From positions 1,674,001-1,738,000 of the forward strand of contig NZ_CP056080.1 of assembly GCF_014217215.1 (NCBI RefSeq): 64,000 bases of DNA, given 5' to 3'. A program made the translations under genes and the position numbers. Every line of letters starts with the position of its first letter. Within the stretch, counting starts at the first letter, position 1. Below the pieces are notes generated by a model. The model ran no database searches. It saw only the letters and a list, made by a program, of their open reading frames with translations, and had not been told where the DNA came from. Of the stretch, positions 27,313 through 35,704 are shown piece by piece. The DNA is from Rothia nasimurium. Lineage in GTDB: Bacteria; Actinomycetota; Actinomycetes; Actinomycetales; Micrococcaceae.

Positions 27313-27334
27313 GGCCCTTTGGTGCACAGAAAGG

Positions 27335-27373
27335 CCGGCTGGTTCAGAGATAACTCGTCTCTGAACCAGCCGG
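27335..27373. terminator. terminator hairpin between prpC and xerD
   Basis: A 16-bp perfect stem: CCGGCTGGTTCAGAGA at 27335-27350 and its complement at 27358-27373, with a 7-nt loop. It lies between convergent genes. The T-tract is weak. Confidence 0.8.
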
Positions 27374-27410
27374 TCTAGTCTATAAATGCAGAAATTTTCT
27401 GCCCTTTTTG

Positions 27411-28385
27411 CTAGCGGGCGCGGGGGTGGCTAGCTGCAAAGACCTCGCGCAGGGTATCGGCGGTGACTTTGGTATAGACCTGGGTTGTTGTCACCGAAGC
27501 ATGCCCCAGAAGTTCCTGCACCACGCGAATGTCGGCCCCGCCCTCAAGCAGGTGGGTTGCGAAGGAGTGGCGCAGGGTATGCGGAGAAATCTCAGCCCGA
27601 ATTTTCGCGCGTTCAGCGTGGTTTTTAAGGATGAGGTAGGCCCCCTGCCGGGTGATACGCCCGCCTCTCGCATTGAGAAAGAGGGCAGCGCTTCCCCTGC
27701 CGTGGGAGGCGAGCGCCGGGCGTCCGCGCACCAGGTAGTCGTCGATAGCCCGGGCGGCGTAGGAGCCGACGGGTACTACCCTCTCCTTGTTGCCTTTACC
27801 GAAGAGTCTTACGACAGCGGGCAGCTGGGGGTTTTCTTCCGTGGAGTTTCGGTCGATGACCAGGTCATCGATATCAACCGTGATAGCTTCGCTGATGCGG
27901 GCACCCGTGGAGTAGAGGAATTCGAGCAGGGCCCTATCTCGTAGCCCCGCGGGGGTGGCGGGGTCGGGGCTTTCCAGCAGGCGGGTGATGTCTGCCAGGG
28001 GCAGGGCCTTGGGCAGACGGGCGGCGGGAGTGGGCGGACGGACGGTCGCCGCGGGGTCTGTGGGCGTGGTGCCTTCGCAGTACCAGAAGGAATGGGCGCC
28101 GCGCACGCCGCTGATGATGCGGGCGACCGATTTCGCTGCGAGGCCTGCTCCCCCGTCCTTGCCCGGGGCAGAGCAGTGGGCGGCGAAGTCGCGCACGTGT
28201 TTTTTGGTGATGGTACCCGGGGCGATGACGCCCTGGCCTGCCAGGTAGGTGCTGTAGCGGGTGAGGTCGCGGCGGTAGGCTGCCTGGGTGTTGGCGGCTA
28301 GGCCGCGTTCGATGGCCAGGTGGTTGAGGTAGGCCTCGATGGCCCTGTCGAGCGGGGTGGGTGCAGCCGGGGCTCTGGGGGTCAC
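27411..28385 (-). CDS. xerD: site-specific tyrosine recombinase XerD
   Basis: The open frame extends to 28952, but everything beyond ~28385 overlaps the nudix gene in another frame and lacks homology. The GTG at 28385, just after the nudix stop (TAAGGTG), gives a 324-residue protein that starts right before a SAM-like N-terminal domain (LDRAIEAYLNHLAIERGLAANTQAAYRRDL). The catalytic domain has the box TGARISEA, HTLRHSFATHLLEGG and the nucleophile region LGHASVTTTQVYTKV. With XerC it resolves chromosome dimers at dif. It ends a leftward run pyrG-nudix-xerD. Confidence 0.93.
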   Translation of the reverse strand: MTPRAPAAPTPLDRAIEAYLNHLAIERGLAANTQAAYRRDLTRYSTYLAGQGVIAPGTITKKHVRDFAAHCSAPGKDGGAGLAAKSVARIISGVRGAHSFWYCEGTTPTDPAATVRPPTPAARLPKALPLADITRLLESPDPATPAGLRDRALLEFLYSTGARISEAITVDIDDLVIDRNSTEENPQLPAVVRLFGKGNKERVVPVGSYAARAIDDYLVRGRPALASHGRGSAALFLNARGGRITRQGAYLILKNHAERAKIRAEISPHTLRHSFATHLLEGGADIRVVQELLGHASVTTTQVYTKVTADTLREVFAASHPRAR

Positions 28386-28386
28386 C

Positions 28387-29130
28387 TTAGAGACCTTCGG
28401 CGGGGCGGATTTCGCCGCGGTAGTTTGCCTCGCGCAGGGCGGGGTGGGCGGTGAAGGGGGCGGACGCCGGGTAGAGGGTTTCGAAGTTACGGCGGGCTGC
28501 GGCGTCGGCGGCAAGAATCGCATTGGTGGAGGCCGCGTTGTGGATTCGCCCGGCCAGCACAGCGCGGACGGCCTCATCGAGAGGTACCCAGCGCTGCACG
28601 ATTTCTGATTCTTCGTGAACCCGCTCTTCGCGGTCTTCAGTGGGGATGGCGCTGAGATCGCGAGCCAGGTAGATGCGGCAGGCCTCGCCCATACCACCGG
28701 GTGAGTTGTAAAACTCCATGAGGGTATCCCACCGGGCGGCTTGGAGGTCGGTTTCTTCTGCCAGTTCACGGGCGGCAGCGTGCACGGGGTCTTCACCGTC
28801 GATGTCGAGTAGACCTGCGGGGATTTCCCAGAGGTTGGCGCGGACGGGGTGGCGGTACTGGTTGATGAGCAGCACCTCGTTCTTCTCGTTGAGAGCAAGG
28901 ACGGCAACCGCCCCAGGATGCAACAGAAAATCTCGTTCGAAGGGTTCAGCACCTTCTTCCAATGCTATGCCCTCGCGGATAACGTCCCAGACGTAGCCCT
29001 CAAATTTGGTGGTGCGGCTGGTGACGTAGCGGGGGTTGGCGATGTCAGCGATTGTATCTTGGGTCGCGGCGAGCGCCGGTGCGTCGAGGCGGGGGGCGTC
29101 CCCCACCTCATACGAGAGATTCTGTTGCAT
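28387..29130 (-). CDS. NUDIX hydrolase, ADP-ribose pyrophosphatase type
   Basis: A 247-residue protein. The nudix box is GLLDIDGEDPVHAAARELAEETDLQ, in the G-x5-E-x7-REUxEExGU pattern. It is preceded by VAVLALNEKNEVLLINQYRHPV and followed by FYNSPGGMGE, features of the ADP-ribose pyrophosphatase subgroup. It probably hydrolyses ADP-ribose or related sugar nucleotides. It lies 14 bp after pyrG and directly before xerD, the standard actinobacterial arrangement. Confidence 0.9.
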   Translation of the reverse strand: MQQNLSYEVGDAPRLDAPALAATQDTIADIANPRYVTSRTTKFEGYVWDVIREGIALEEGAEPFERDFLLHPGAVAVLALNEKNEVLLINQYRHPVRANLWEIPAGLLDIDGEDPVHAAARELAEETDLQAARWDTLMEFYNSPGGMGEACRIYLARDLSAIPTEDREERVHEESEIVQRWVPLDEAVRAVLAGRIHNAASTNAILAADAAARRNFETLYPASAPFTAHPALREANYRGEIRPAEGL

Positions 29131-29144
29131 ACCTTAGAACAGTA

Positions 29145-30809
29145 CTAGCCGTTCTTGCGGGCCTCAAGTGCCGCCTTGATTAGCCCCGCAAAGAGGGGGT
29201 GGGGGCGGGTGGGGCGGGAGCGGTATTCAGGGTGGGCCTGGGTGGCGATGTAGTAGGGGTGCTCGCTCACGGGCAGCTCGACGAACTCCACCAGGGACGA
29301 GTCGGGTGAGGTTCCGGAGATGACCAGACCGGCTTCTTCCAGCTGCTGGCGGTAATCGTTGTTGACCTCGTAGCGGTGGCGGTGGCGTTCTGCTACCTCG
29401 GTTGCCCCGTAGACGCTTTCGGCCAGTGATCCTGCTGCCAGGGTTGCCGGGTAGAGGCCCAGGCGCATGGTGCCGCCCAGGTCGCCTGCGCCGTCCACGA
29501 ATGCCTTCTGCTCTTCGATGGTGGCGATCAGCGGGGATGCGGTCTCGGGGTCGAACTCGGTCGATGAGGCGTCCTTGATACCGAGCACGTTGCGGGCGTA
29601 TTCGAGCACCATGGACTGCAGACCTAGGCAGATGCCCAAGGTGGGAATCTTGTTTTCGCGGGCGTGGCGCAGGGCGCCAATCTTGCCGTCAAGGCCACGG
29701 ATGCCGAAGCCGCCGGGCACGAGAATGGCGTCCATACCGCGCAGCTGGTGGGCGGCGTCCTCCCGGCTCGCGCAGAGGTCGGCGGCAACCCACTTGATGT
29801 TGACCTTAGCGTCATTGGCAAAGCCGCCGGCGCGCAGAGCCTCAGTGACCGACAGGTAGGCATCGGGCAGGTCGATGTACTTACCGACCAGAGCAACATT
29901 GACCTCGGTCTTGGGGGTGTGGACGGCGCTCAGCAGCTTATCCCACTGGATGAAGTCAACGGGGTTAGCGTCGATGCCCAGGTAGTCCAGGATGTAGGCA
30001 TCGAGGTTCTGGCTGTGCAGGGTCTTGGGGATGTCGTAGATGCTGGGGGCGTCAGCGCAGGAGATAACGGCCTCGGGCTCTACGTCGCAGGCGTGACCAA
30101 TCTTGATCTTGTGTGACTCAGGCACTTCGCGTTCACAGCGCAGGATCAGGCCGTCGGGAATAATACCCAGACCGCGCAGGGCGGCAACGGAGTGCTGGGT
30201 GGGCTTGGTCTTCAGCTCGCCGGACGGTCCGATGAAGGGCACCAGAGACACGTGCAGGAAGAAGACGTTGCGGCGGCCCACATCGCGGCGGACCTGGCGG
30301 GCTGCTTCGAGGAAAGGCAGGGATTCGATGTCACCCACGGTGCCACCGATTTCGGTGATGATGATGTCGGGGGCGTTCTCGCCTTCAGCGGGAAGGCGCA
30401 TGCGGCGCTTAATTTCGTCGGTGATATGGGGAATGACCTGTACAGTATCGCCCAGGTATTCACCGCGGCGTTCCTTAGCGATGACGTGGGAGTAGACCTG
30501 ACCGGTGGTGACGTTAGCTGCCTGAGAGAGGTTCTCGTCGAGGAAGCGTTCGTAGTGGCCGATGTCGAGGTCGGTTTCTGCCCCGTCGTCGGTGACGAAT
30601 ACTTCACCGTGCTGGAAGGGGTTCATGGTGCCGGGGTCGACGTTGAGATAGGGGTCGAGCTTCTGCATGGTCACTGAGAGACCGCGGGAGCGAAGAAGTC
30701 GGCCGAGAGATGAGGCTGAAAGGCCTTTGCCGAGAGATGAGGCTACGCCGCCGGTGACGAAAATCTGGCGGGTGACTTTACCGTTGTTTGATGCGTTTGT
30801 ATCTACCAC
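29145..30809 (-). CDS. pyrG: CTP synthase
   Basis: CTP synthase with an N-terminal synthetase domain ([47 protein letters not shown]) and a C-terminal class I glutaminase (PGGFGIRG, nucleophile in GICLGLQSM, and a late His-Pro-Glu, QAHPEY). It makes CTP from UTP, ATP and glutamine. The frame is open to a GTG at 30827 (560 residues). The GTG at 30809 (554 residues) is preferred, because AGGCTGGA lies upstream at suitable distance and it trims a non-conserved lead. Confidence 0.95.
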   Translation of the reverse strand: MVDTNASNNGKVTRQIFVTGGVASSLGKGLSASSLGRLLRSRGLSVTMQKLDPYLNVDPGTMNPFQHGEVFVTDDGAETDLDIGHYERFLDENLSQAANVTTGQVYSHVIAKERRGEYLGDTVQVIPHITDEIKRRMRLPAEGENAPDIIITEIGGTVGDIESLPFLEAARQVRRDVGRRNVFFLHVSLVPFIGPSGELKTKPTQHSVAALRGLGIIPDGLILRCEREVPESHKIKIGHACDVEPEAVISCADAPSIYDIPKTLHSQNLDAYILDYLGIDANPVDFIQWDKLLSAVHTPKTEVNVALVGKYIDLPDAYLSVTEALRAGGFANDAKVNIKWVAADLCASREDAAHQLRGMDAILVPGGFGIRGLDGKIGALRHARENKIPTLGICLGLQSMVLEYARNVLGIKDASSTEFDPETASPLIATIEEQKAFVDGAGDLGGTMRLGLYPATLAAGSLAESVYGATEVAERHRHRYEVNNDYRQQLEEAGLVISGTSPDSSLVEFVELPVSEHPYYIATQAHPEYRSRPTRPHPLFAGLIKAALEARKNG

Positions 30810-30855
30810 GGAATTCCAGCCTATCACCGTTTCTGTTTCGCGAGTGTAAACACTG

Positions 30856-30889
30856 CGGGGCAGGGCCCGGTGGGTGGACGCCTGCCCCG
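30856..30889. terminator. GC-rich hairpin between recN and pyrG
   Basis: CGGGGCAGG at 30856-30864 pairs with CCTGCCCCG at 30881-30889; further copies of the CCTGCCCCG word follow up to 30920. There is no U-run on the minus strand, so it may be an attenuator or RNA-stability element rather than a full terminator. Confidence 0.5.
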
Positions 30890-30923
30890 GCTTCTGCGGG
30901 CAGGTAGGGAACCTGCCCCGGGG

Positions 30924-32630
30924 CTAGATCTGACCGGCGTCGGCCAGGAGTTCTCGGGCGTGTTCCTGGGCTGCTGCCGACTGGTCGTGACCAGAGAGCA
31001 TGCGGGCAAGCTCTACGACTCGTTCCTCGGGTGTGAGAACCTGTACACGAGAGAGGGACCCGTCATCATTTTTGCGCACCAGGATGTGCTGGTCGGCAAA
31101 GGCTGCTACCTGGGGCAGGTGGGTGACTACCAGCACCTGCACGTTCTTAGTGAGCATGGCCAGGCGGCGGCCGATTTCGATGGCTGCCTTGCCGCCGACG
31201 CCGGAGTCCACCTCGTCAAAGATGAAGGTGGGCACGGGGTCTACTTCTGAGAGCACCACTTCGAGGGCCAGCATCACGCGGGAGAGCTCACCACCCGAGG
31301 CACCCTTGCCTAGGGGGCGGGGGACGGCCTGGGCGTGGGGAGCCAGCATGAAGGTCACCGCGTCCTTACCGTAGCGGTGGAACTTCTCGGTTTCTTCTAC
31401 CTCAACCACCAGCGAAGCGTTCGGCATGGCCAGGGCTGAAAGTTCTTCGCTGACGGCCGCTGCCAGTTTGCGGGCTGCCTTGGTGCGCAGGTCGGTGAGC
31501 TCCGCAGCCTGCTCCCCCAGGGTCTCGCGCAGCTGGCGCAGCTCGGCTTCCAGGGCCTCCTGGCGGGCAGGGTCATCTGAGAGGGTTTCCAGTCGGGCCC
31601 GAGATTCTTCTGCCCAGGCCAGCACCTCGGCAATATCAGCCCCGTACTTGCGGGTCAGGCTCTTGAGCTGGGCCCGGCGGTGCTCGACCTCAGCTAGGCG
31701 TTCCGGCCCCTCGGTATCTAGCCCAGAGGTGTAGGCCGAGATTTCTTCGGCAATATCGGTCACATGGATCAGGGCCTCGTTCAGCCGTCCAGCGAGAGCT
31801 GCCAGGTCGGCGTCCGCATCTGCTTCTACGGCCAGGGCGGTGCGGGCGGCATCGAGCAGCCCCAACACGTTGGGATCGTCCGCATCCCCGTATTCGGTGC
31901 CCGACAGAGCGGCGGACGCCGTCGCCGCAGCTAGACGCAGGGACTCAACGTTGGCCAGTTTTTGGCTTTCTGCCCGCAGGGCCTCATCTTCACCCTCGGC
32001 AGGCTGCACCGAATCGATTTCTGCTAAAGCCCCCTGCAGGGTCTGAGCTTCCAGCGCGCGAGCGCGGGTATTTTCGCGGACGTCGCGAAGTTCCCCGGCA
32101 GCCTGACGATAGCGCTCGTAGTTGACGGTGTAGGCCGCTAAAAGCTTTTCAAGTTTTTTTCCGGCGTAGGAGTCCAAAGCGTGACGCTGTTCGGCGGCGT
32201 CCTTGAGGCGCAGCTGGTCGGACTGGCCGTGAACCGCAACCAGGGTATGGCCGATATCTGCCAGCGTGCCGATAGGGGCAGAGACACCGCCCACGTGGGC
32301 GCGGGAGCGACCGGCGGCGCTGACGGTGCGGGCCAGAAGCAGCTCGGCAGAACCGCCGTCGAGTTCTTCAACCGAACCACCGGCATCCTCGGCCAGGGCT
32401 AGGGCGCGGTGCCCCTGAGGAAGGCGGATAACGGCCTCAGCCAAGGCATTCTTAGCGCCGTTGCGTACGCTAGAGGCATCGGAGCGAGCGCCCAGCAACA
32501 TACCCAGAGCCGTCACGACCATGGTTTTACCGGCGCCCGTCTCACCGGTCAGCACTGAGAAGCCGGGTTCAAGAGGCAGGCGGGCATCGGTAATAACGCC
32601 CAGATCGCGCAGGTGAATTTCTTCAATCAC
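30924..32630 (-). CDS. recN: DNA repair protein RecN
   Basis: A 568-residue SMC-like ATPase. Walker A is GETGAGKTMVVTALGMLLG near the N-terminus. A long coiled-coil middle is rich in Glu, Ala, Leu and Arg. The C-terminal signature is LGKGASGGELSRVMLALEVVL, with Walker B PTFIFDEVDSGVGG. It acts early in double-strand break repair. Start is GTG. It lies 23 bp after nadK, as in most bacteria. Confidence 0.95.
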   Translation of the reverse strand: MIEEIHLRDLGVITDARLPLEPGFSVLTGETGAGKTMVVTALGMLLGARSDASSVRNGAKNALAEAVIRLPQGHRALALAEDAGGSVEELDGGSAELLLARTVSAAGRSRAHVGGVSAPIGTLADIGHTLVAVHGQSDQLRLKDAAEQRHALDSYAGKKLEKLLAAYTVNYERYRQAAGELRDVRENTRARALEAQTLQGALAEIDSVQPAEGEDEALRAESQKLANVESLRLAAATASAALSGTEYGDADDPNVLGLLDAARTALAVEADADADLAALAGRLNEALIHVTDIAEEISAYTSGLDTEGPERLAEVEHRRAQLKSLTRKYGADIAEVLAWAEESRARLETLSDDPARQEALEAELRQLRETLGEQAAELTDLRTKAARKLAAAVSEELSALAMPNASLVVEVEETEKFHRYGKDAVTFMLAPHAQAVPRPLGKGASGGELSRVMLALEVVLSEVDPVPTFIFDEVDSGVGGKAAIEIGRRLAMLTKNVQVLVVTHLPQVAAFADQHILVRKNDDGSLSRVQVLTPEERVVELARMLSGHDQSAAAQEHARELLADAGQI

Positions 32631-32653
32631 GTGGGAAAACTTTCTTGACGAGG

Positions 32654-33649
32654 TTAGTCGTTACGGATAACGGTCAGGGTGCTGGTCGCAGGCCCGGGGG
32701 TGTGGGGGCCGCGCCAGCCCGCAATGGGTAGCTCAAACTTTTTGACCAGGCGCTCCGAGAAGGGGGCCGGGTGCATACGGGCCAGGCGGACGGGCTTGGA
32801 CGAACGGGTCACCTCGACGCGGGCGCCGGGAGGCAGGTCTCGGGTACGCCGTCCATCGCACCAGAGCACACCTTCTGCCCCGTTGGTGGAGATCAGTTCT
32901 ACCGCCATCATCGAGGTCGGTGCGGTCACCAGGGGGCGGGCAAAAAGAGCGTGGGCCGAGAGGGGCACCATCAGCATAGCCTCAACGCTGGGCCAGACAA
33001 CCGGGCCGCCGCCAGAGAACGCGTAGGCGGTTGATCCGGTCGGGGTTGCCAGCACCACGCCGTCGCACCCAAAGGACGAGAGCGGGCGCCGGTCTACTTC
33101 AATGACCACCTCAATCATTTTTTCGCGGTTGCCCTTTTCAACACTGGCCTCGTTGAGAGCCCAGGTTTCAAGAATTTTCTGGCTGCCGTCCCAGACCTTC
33201 ACGTCGATCGCCATGCGTTCTTCGACCGTGTAGTCGCCCGAGACCACTCGCTCAACGGTTTCGGTCAGGTCGAATTCTTCGGCCTCTGCAAGAAACCCTA
33301 CGTGGCCGAGGTTGACACCGATGAGGGGTATCTGGGTGTGGCGAATCATCTCTGCTGCGCGCAGAATCGACCCGTCACCGCCCAGCACCATACCCAACTC
33401 AATGTCTTTGAGGGCCACAGACTCGTGAGCCACCGCCACAGGGACGGGGTTCTCCCACTTTTCGGTCAGGGCTTCCAGGTCAGCGCGGTTCATCACGGGC
33501 ACCAGGCCAGCCCGGTGCAGCTGCGTGCAGGTAGCACGAGCAGCGTTACGGGCCTCAAGACGGCCGGTATGGGCGAAGACAAGGATATTGCGCTCCCCCG
33601 GCGTCTTGGTCTGCTGTGGTGTGAGGGCGGTGTCAGGTGTTTCGTTCAC
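32654..33649 (-). CDS. nadK: NAD kinase
   Basis: A 331-residue NAD kinase with the GGDG motif (VLGGDGSILRAAEM), the NE/D region EASVEKGNREKMIE and the catalytic-domain segment GCDGVVLATPTGSTAYAFSGGGPVV. It phosphorylates NAD+ to NADP+. Start GTG at 33649 lacks an obvious ribosome site. The first ~20 residues (NETPDTALTPQQTKTPGE) are probably not part of the fold, so a later start is possible. Confidence 0.94.
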   Translation of the reverse strand: MNETPDTALTPQQTKTPGERNILVFAHTGRLEARNAARATCTQLHRAGLVPVMNRADLEALTEKWENPVPVAVAHESVALKDIELGMVLGGDGSILRAAEMIRHTQIPLIGVNLGHVGFLAEAEEFDLTETVERVVSGDYTVEERMAIDVKVWDGSQKILETWALNEASVEKGNREKMIEVVIEVDRRPLSSFGCDGVVLATPTGSTAYAFSGGGPVVWPSVEAMLMVPLSAHALFARPLVTAPTSMMAVELISTNGAEGVLWCDGRRTRDLPPGARVEVTRSSKPVRLARMHPAPFSERLVKKFELPIAGWRGPHTPGPATSTLTVIRND

Positions 33650-33740
33650 ACTTTTAGGCTAACTGACCGTAAGCGGTTTTGCTGTTTTTCTGGGCCCAAC
33701 ATACCGGATTTTTTCGAATATTTATTCGACTTTGGGTGTC

Positions 33741-34493
33741 TTATGAAGCAGGGGTTGCTTCGTCAGGCTTGCGACACCAGAGGAAGAATTCCACGTTGCC
33801 GTCCTGCCCCGGAAGGGGGCTTTCCTGCTCCCCCAGCACGAGCAGGCCGGCGTCCTGCACTGCTGCGCGGACGGACGCCACGGCGTCCGCTCTCACCTCA
33901 GGGTCGGTCACAACCCCGCCCTTGCCGATGCGGGCCGGGCCCACCTCAAACTGGGGTTTGACCATGAGCAGCAGATCCCCACCTGCGGCCGTTGCCCGAG
34001 CCAGCGGCTCAACGACCTTGGTCAGGGAGATAAAGCTCAGGTCTGAGACCGTAAGGGCTACCTGCCCGCCGATGTCCTCGGGGCTCATGTGCCGCACATT
34101 CATGCCCTCATAAACGTCAACGGACGGGTGATTCCGGATCTGCTCGACCAGCTGATCGTGCCCCACGTCAACCGCCGCAACCCGGCTGGCACCCCGGCGT
34201 AAGAGCACGTCGGTGAAGCCACCGGTAGAGGCGCCTGCATCCAGGCAGAATTTACCGGCAACGGTGATCTCGGGGAAGGCGTCCAGCGCCCCGGCCAGCT
34301 TGTGCCCGGCGCGGCTCACGTACTCGGTCAGCTCGCTACGGCGGACGCGGACGCGGTCCCCCTCCTTCAGCTTTTGGGCTGGCTTCGTCACGGTACGGCC
34401 GTTCACGCTGATGTGCCCGCCCTCAACCATCTTGGCCGCCAGCGTGCGGGAGCGGGCAATCTTTGCCTGCACCATGTACTGGTCCAGTCGCAT
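33741..34493 (-). CDS. tlyA: TlyA-family rRNA 2'-O-methyltransferase / hemolysin-like
   Basis: A 250-residue protein. An S4 RNA-binding domain (RLDQYMVQAKIARSRTLAAKMVEGGHISVNG) precedes an FtsJ-type Rossmann methyltransferase (CLDAGASTGGFTDVLLRRGA, VKPQFEVG). In mycobacteria TlyA methylates 16S and 23S rRNA and affects capreomycin sensitivity. GGAAGGAAG precedes the ATG. Neighbours nadK and recN downstream and the HAD phosphatase upstream are its usual partners. Confidence 0.92.
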   Translation of the reverse strand: MRLDQYMVQAKIARSRTLAAKMVEGGHISVNGRTVTKPAQKLKEGDRVRVRRSELTEYVSRAGHKLAGALDAFPEITVAGKFCLDAGASTGGFTDVLLRRGASRVAAVDVGHDQLVEQIRNHPSVDVYEGMNVRHMSPEDIGGQVALTVSDLSFISLTKVVEPLARATAAGGDLLLMVKPQFEVGPARIGKGGVVTDPEVRADAVASVRAAVQDAGLLVLGEQESPLPGQDGNVEFFLWCRKPDEATPAS

Positions 34494-34521
34494 GTTCTTC
34501 CTTCCCGCTCCGCACTCGGCT

Positions 34522-34722
34522 CTAGCGGCTTATATCTAGGTCTTCTTTGAGGGCGGACGCCAGCTGGCCCAGCCTCTCGATGCGTTCGGTGGCGTCCAGG
34601 GCCAGGGCAGCTGTCAGCGCCGCCTCGAACTCGGGGTCAAGGGCCTCGGCTTCTTCAGTCGGTAGCCCCGAAACTGCCTTTTCTTCGAGGCTCTGGGCGC
34701 TCCCGTCCGCGCCCTTAGCCAC
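34522..34722 (-). CDS. small acidic conserved-position protein, unknown function
   Basis: A 66-residue protein from the GTG at 34722, which overlaps the stop of the HAD gene by 8 nt (GTGGCTAAG). The frame is open further upstream, but that part lies inside the HAD gene and looks like a shadow. The C-terminal ~45 residues are acidic and helical (PEFEAALTAALALDATERIERLGQLASALKEDL). Comparable small proteins sit between the HAD and tlyA genes in related actinobacteria, in my recollection. The tight overlap and the abrupt start of protein-like sequence support a real gene. Function unknown. Confidence 0.6.
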   Translation of the reverse strand: MAKGADGSAQSLEEKAVSGLPTEEAEALDPEFEAALTAALALDATERIERLGQLASALKEDLDISR

Positions 34723-35704
34723 GGTGCACCTGGCTAGGGGCAAGCGGGGCGGACGCATCGGGGTGGGCAGCCCACCAGGCTGCGCAGGCCACACGCCAGC
34801 TATCGATCTCGCTACCCTCACCGGTGATGGTGAGTTCGGTATCGGTTGCCTCAGCGGACCAGCCTGCGCCCCGAGCACTCATACCGGTTGCTGTAGCTTG
34901 TACCTGGATCTGGGGGTAGTCCTCAAAGAAACCGGCGAGGTCTTCCAGAATATAGGTGGGGCGCTCCACCGGAATAGCCGCCAGAATGCTCTGGTAGGTC
35001 TCTACCCCGGTCATGACCACGGCCGTCGCCATCGCAGCCCGGTTGCCGCCCTGGATATCGGTATCTAGGCGATCGCCCACCACCACAGGACGCTGAGAGT
35101 TCAGCTTCTGGGCGGCGGTCACGAAAATGGGCGACTCCGGCTTACCAGCTACCTGCGGGGTGCGCCCGGTAGCCGTCGCCACAGCCCCCACCAGGGTGCC
35201 GTTACCGGGGGCGATACCGCGTTCCTTCGGGATAGTGAAATCGGTGTTCGAGGCAACCCACAGCACTTTCTCATCAGCCAGGGTGTAGGCGGCTTCAGCG
35301 AGATCTTCCCACACAATCTTGGGGTTGAAGCCCTGGGCCACTGCGACCGGCTCGTCAGCCTGGCTGGTGACGGGGGTTAGCCCGGCAGCTGCCACGCAAT
35401 CGGCGAGAGCCTGTGCCCCGGTGATCAGTACCTTAGCCCCGGCAGGGAGCTGGGTCTTCAGCAGTTCAGCTGCAGCCTGGGCTGAGCTAATCACGTGGTC
35501 GGCATCGGTATTGACGCCGAGTTCCACCAGATGATCTGCAACGGCCTGGACGCTGCGTGAGGCATTGTTGGTCACGAAAGCTACCGGTACCCCGGCGTCC
35601 TGTGCCCTATTCAGAGCCTCCGGGGCACCTTCAATAGCGAAGGGTCCCGCATACACTACACCGTCAAGGTCAGAGAGAATAGCGTCGTGGGCTGCCAGCA
35701 GCAT
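34715..35704 (-). CDS. HAD-superfamily IIA hydrolase (NagD-like phosphatase)
   Basis: A 329-residue HAD-IIA protein, with motif I LSDLDGVVYAG at the N-terminus (nucleophile Asp in DLDG), motif II VTNNAS, and motif III/IV VVVGDRLDTDIQGGNRA. Family members are sugar-phosphate or nucleotide phosphatases such as NagD and phosphoglycolate or glycerol-3-phosphate phosphatase; the substrate is not evident. A ~70-residue C-terminal extension resembles an SCP2-like or acidic add-on. Its ATG overlaps the stop of the TPR gene by 1 nt. Confidence 0.88.
   Translation of the reverse strand: MLLAAHDAILSDLDGVVYAGPFAIEGAPEALNRAQDAGVPVAFVTNNASRSVQAVADHLVELGVNTDADHVISSAQAAAELLKTQLPAGAKVLITGAQALADCVAAAGLTPVTSQADEPVAVAQGFNPKIVWEDLAEAAYTLADEKVLWVASNTDFTIPKERGIAPGNGTLVGAVATATGRTPQVAGKPESPIFVTAAQKLNSQRPVVVGDRLDTDIQGGNRAAMATAVVMTGVETYQSILAAIPVERPTYILEDLAGFFEDYPQIQVQATATGMSARGAGWSAEATDTELTITGEGSEIDSWRVACAAWWAAHPDASAPLAPSQVHRG

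Noticed and set aside
28386-28952. Upstream extension of the xerD frame (would give 513 residues)
   Set aside because: It overlaps the nudix gene in another frame, is Pro/Thr/Ser-rich without homology, and a GTG at 28385 directly after the nudix stop gives a normal-length XerD.
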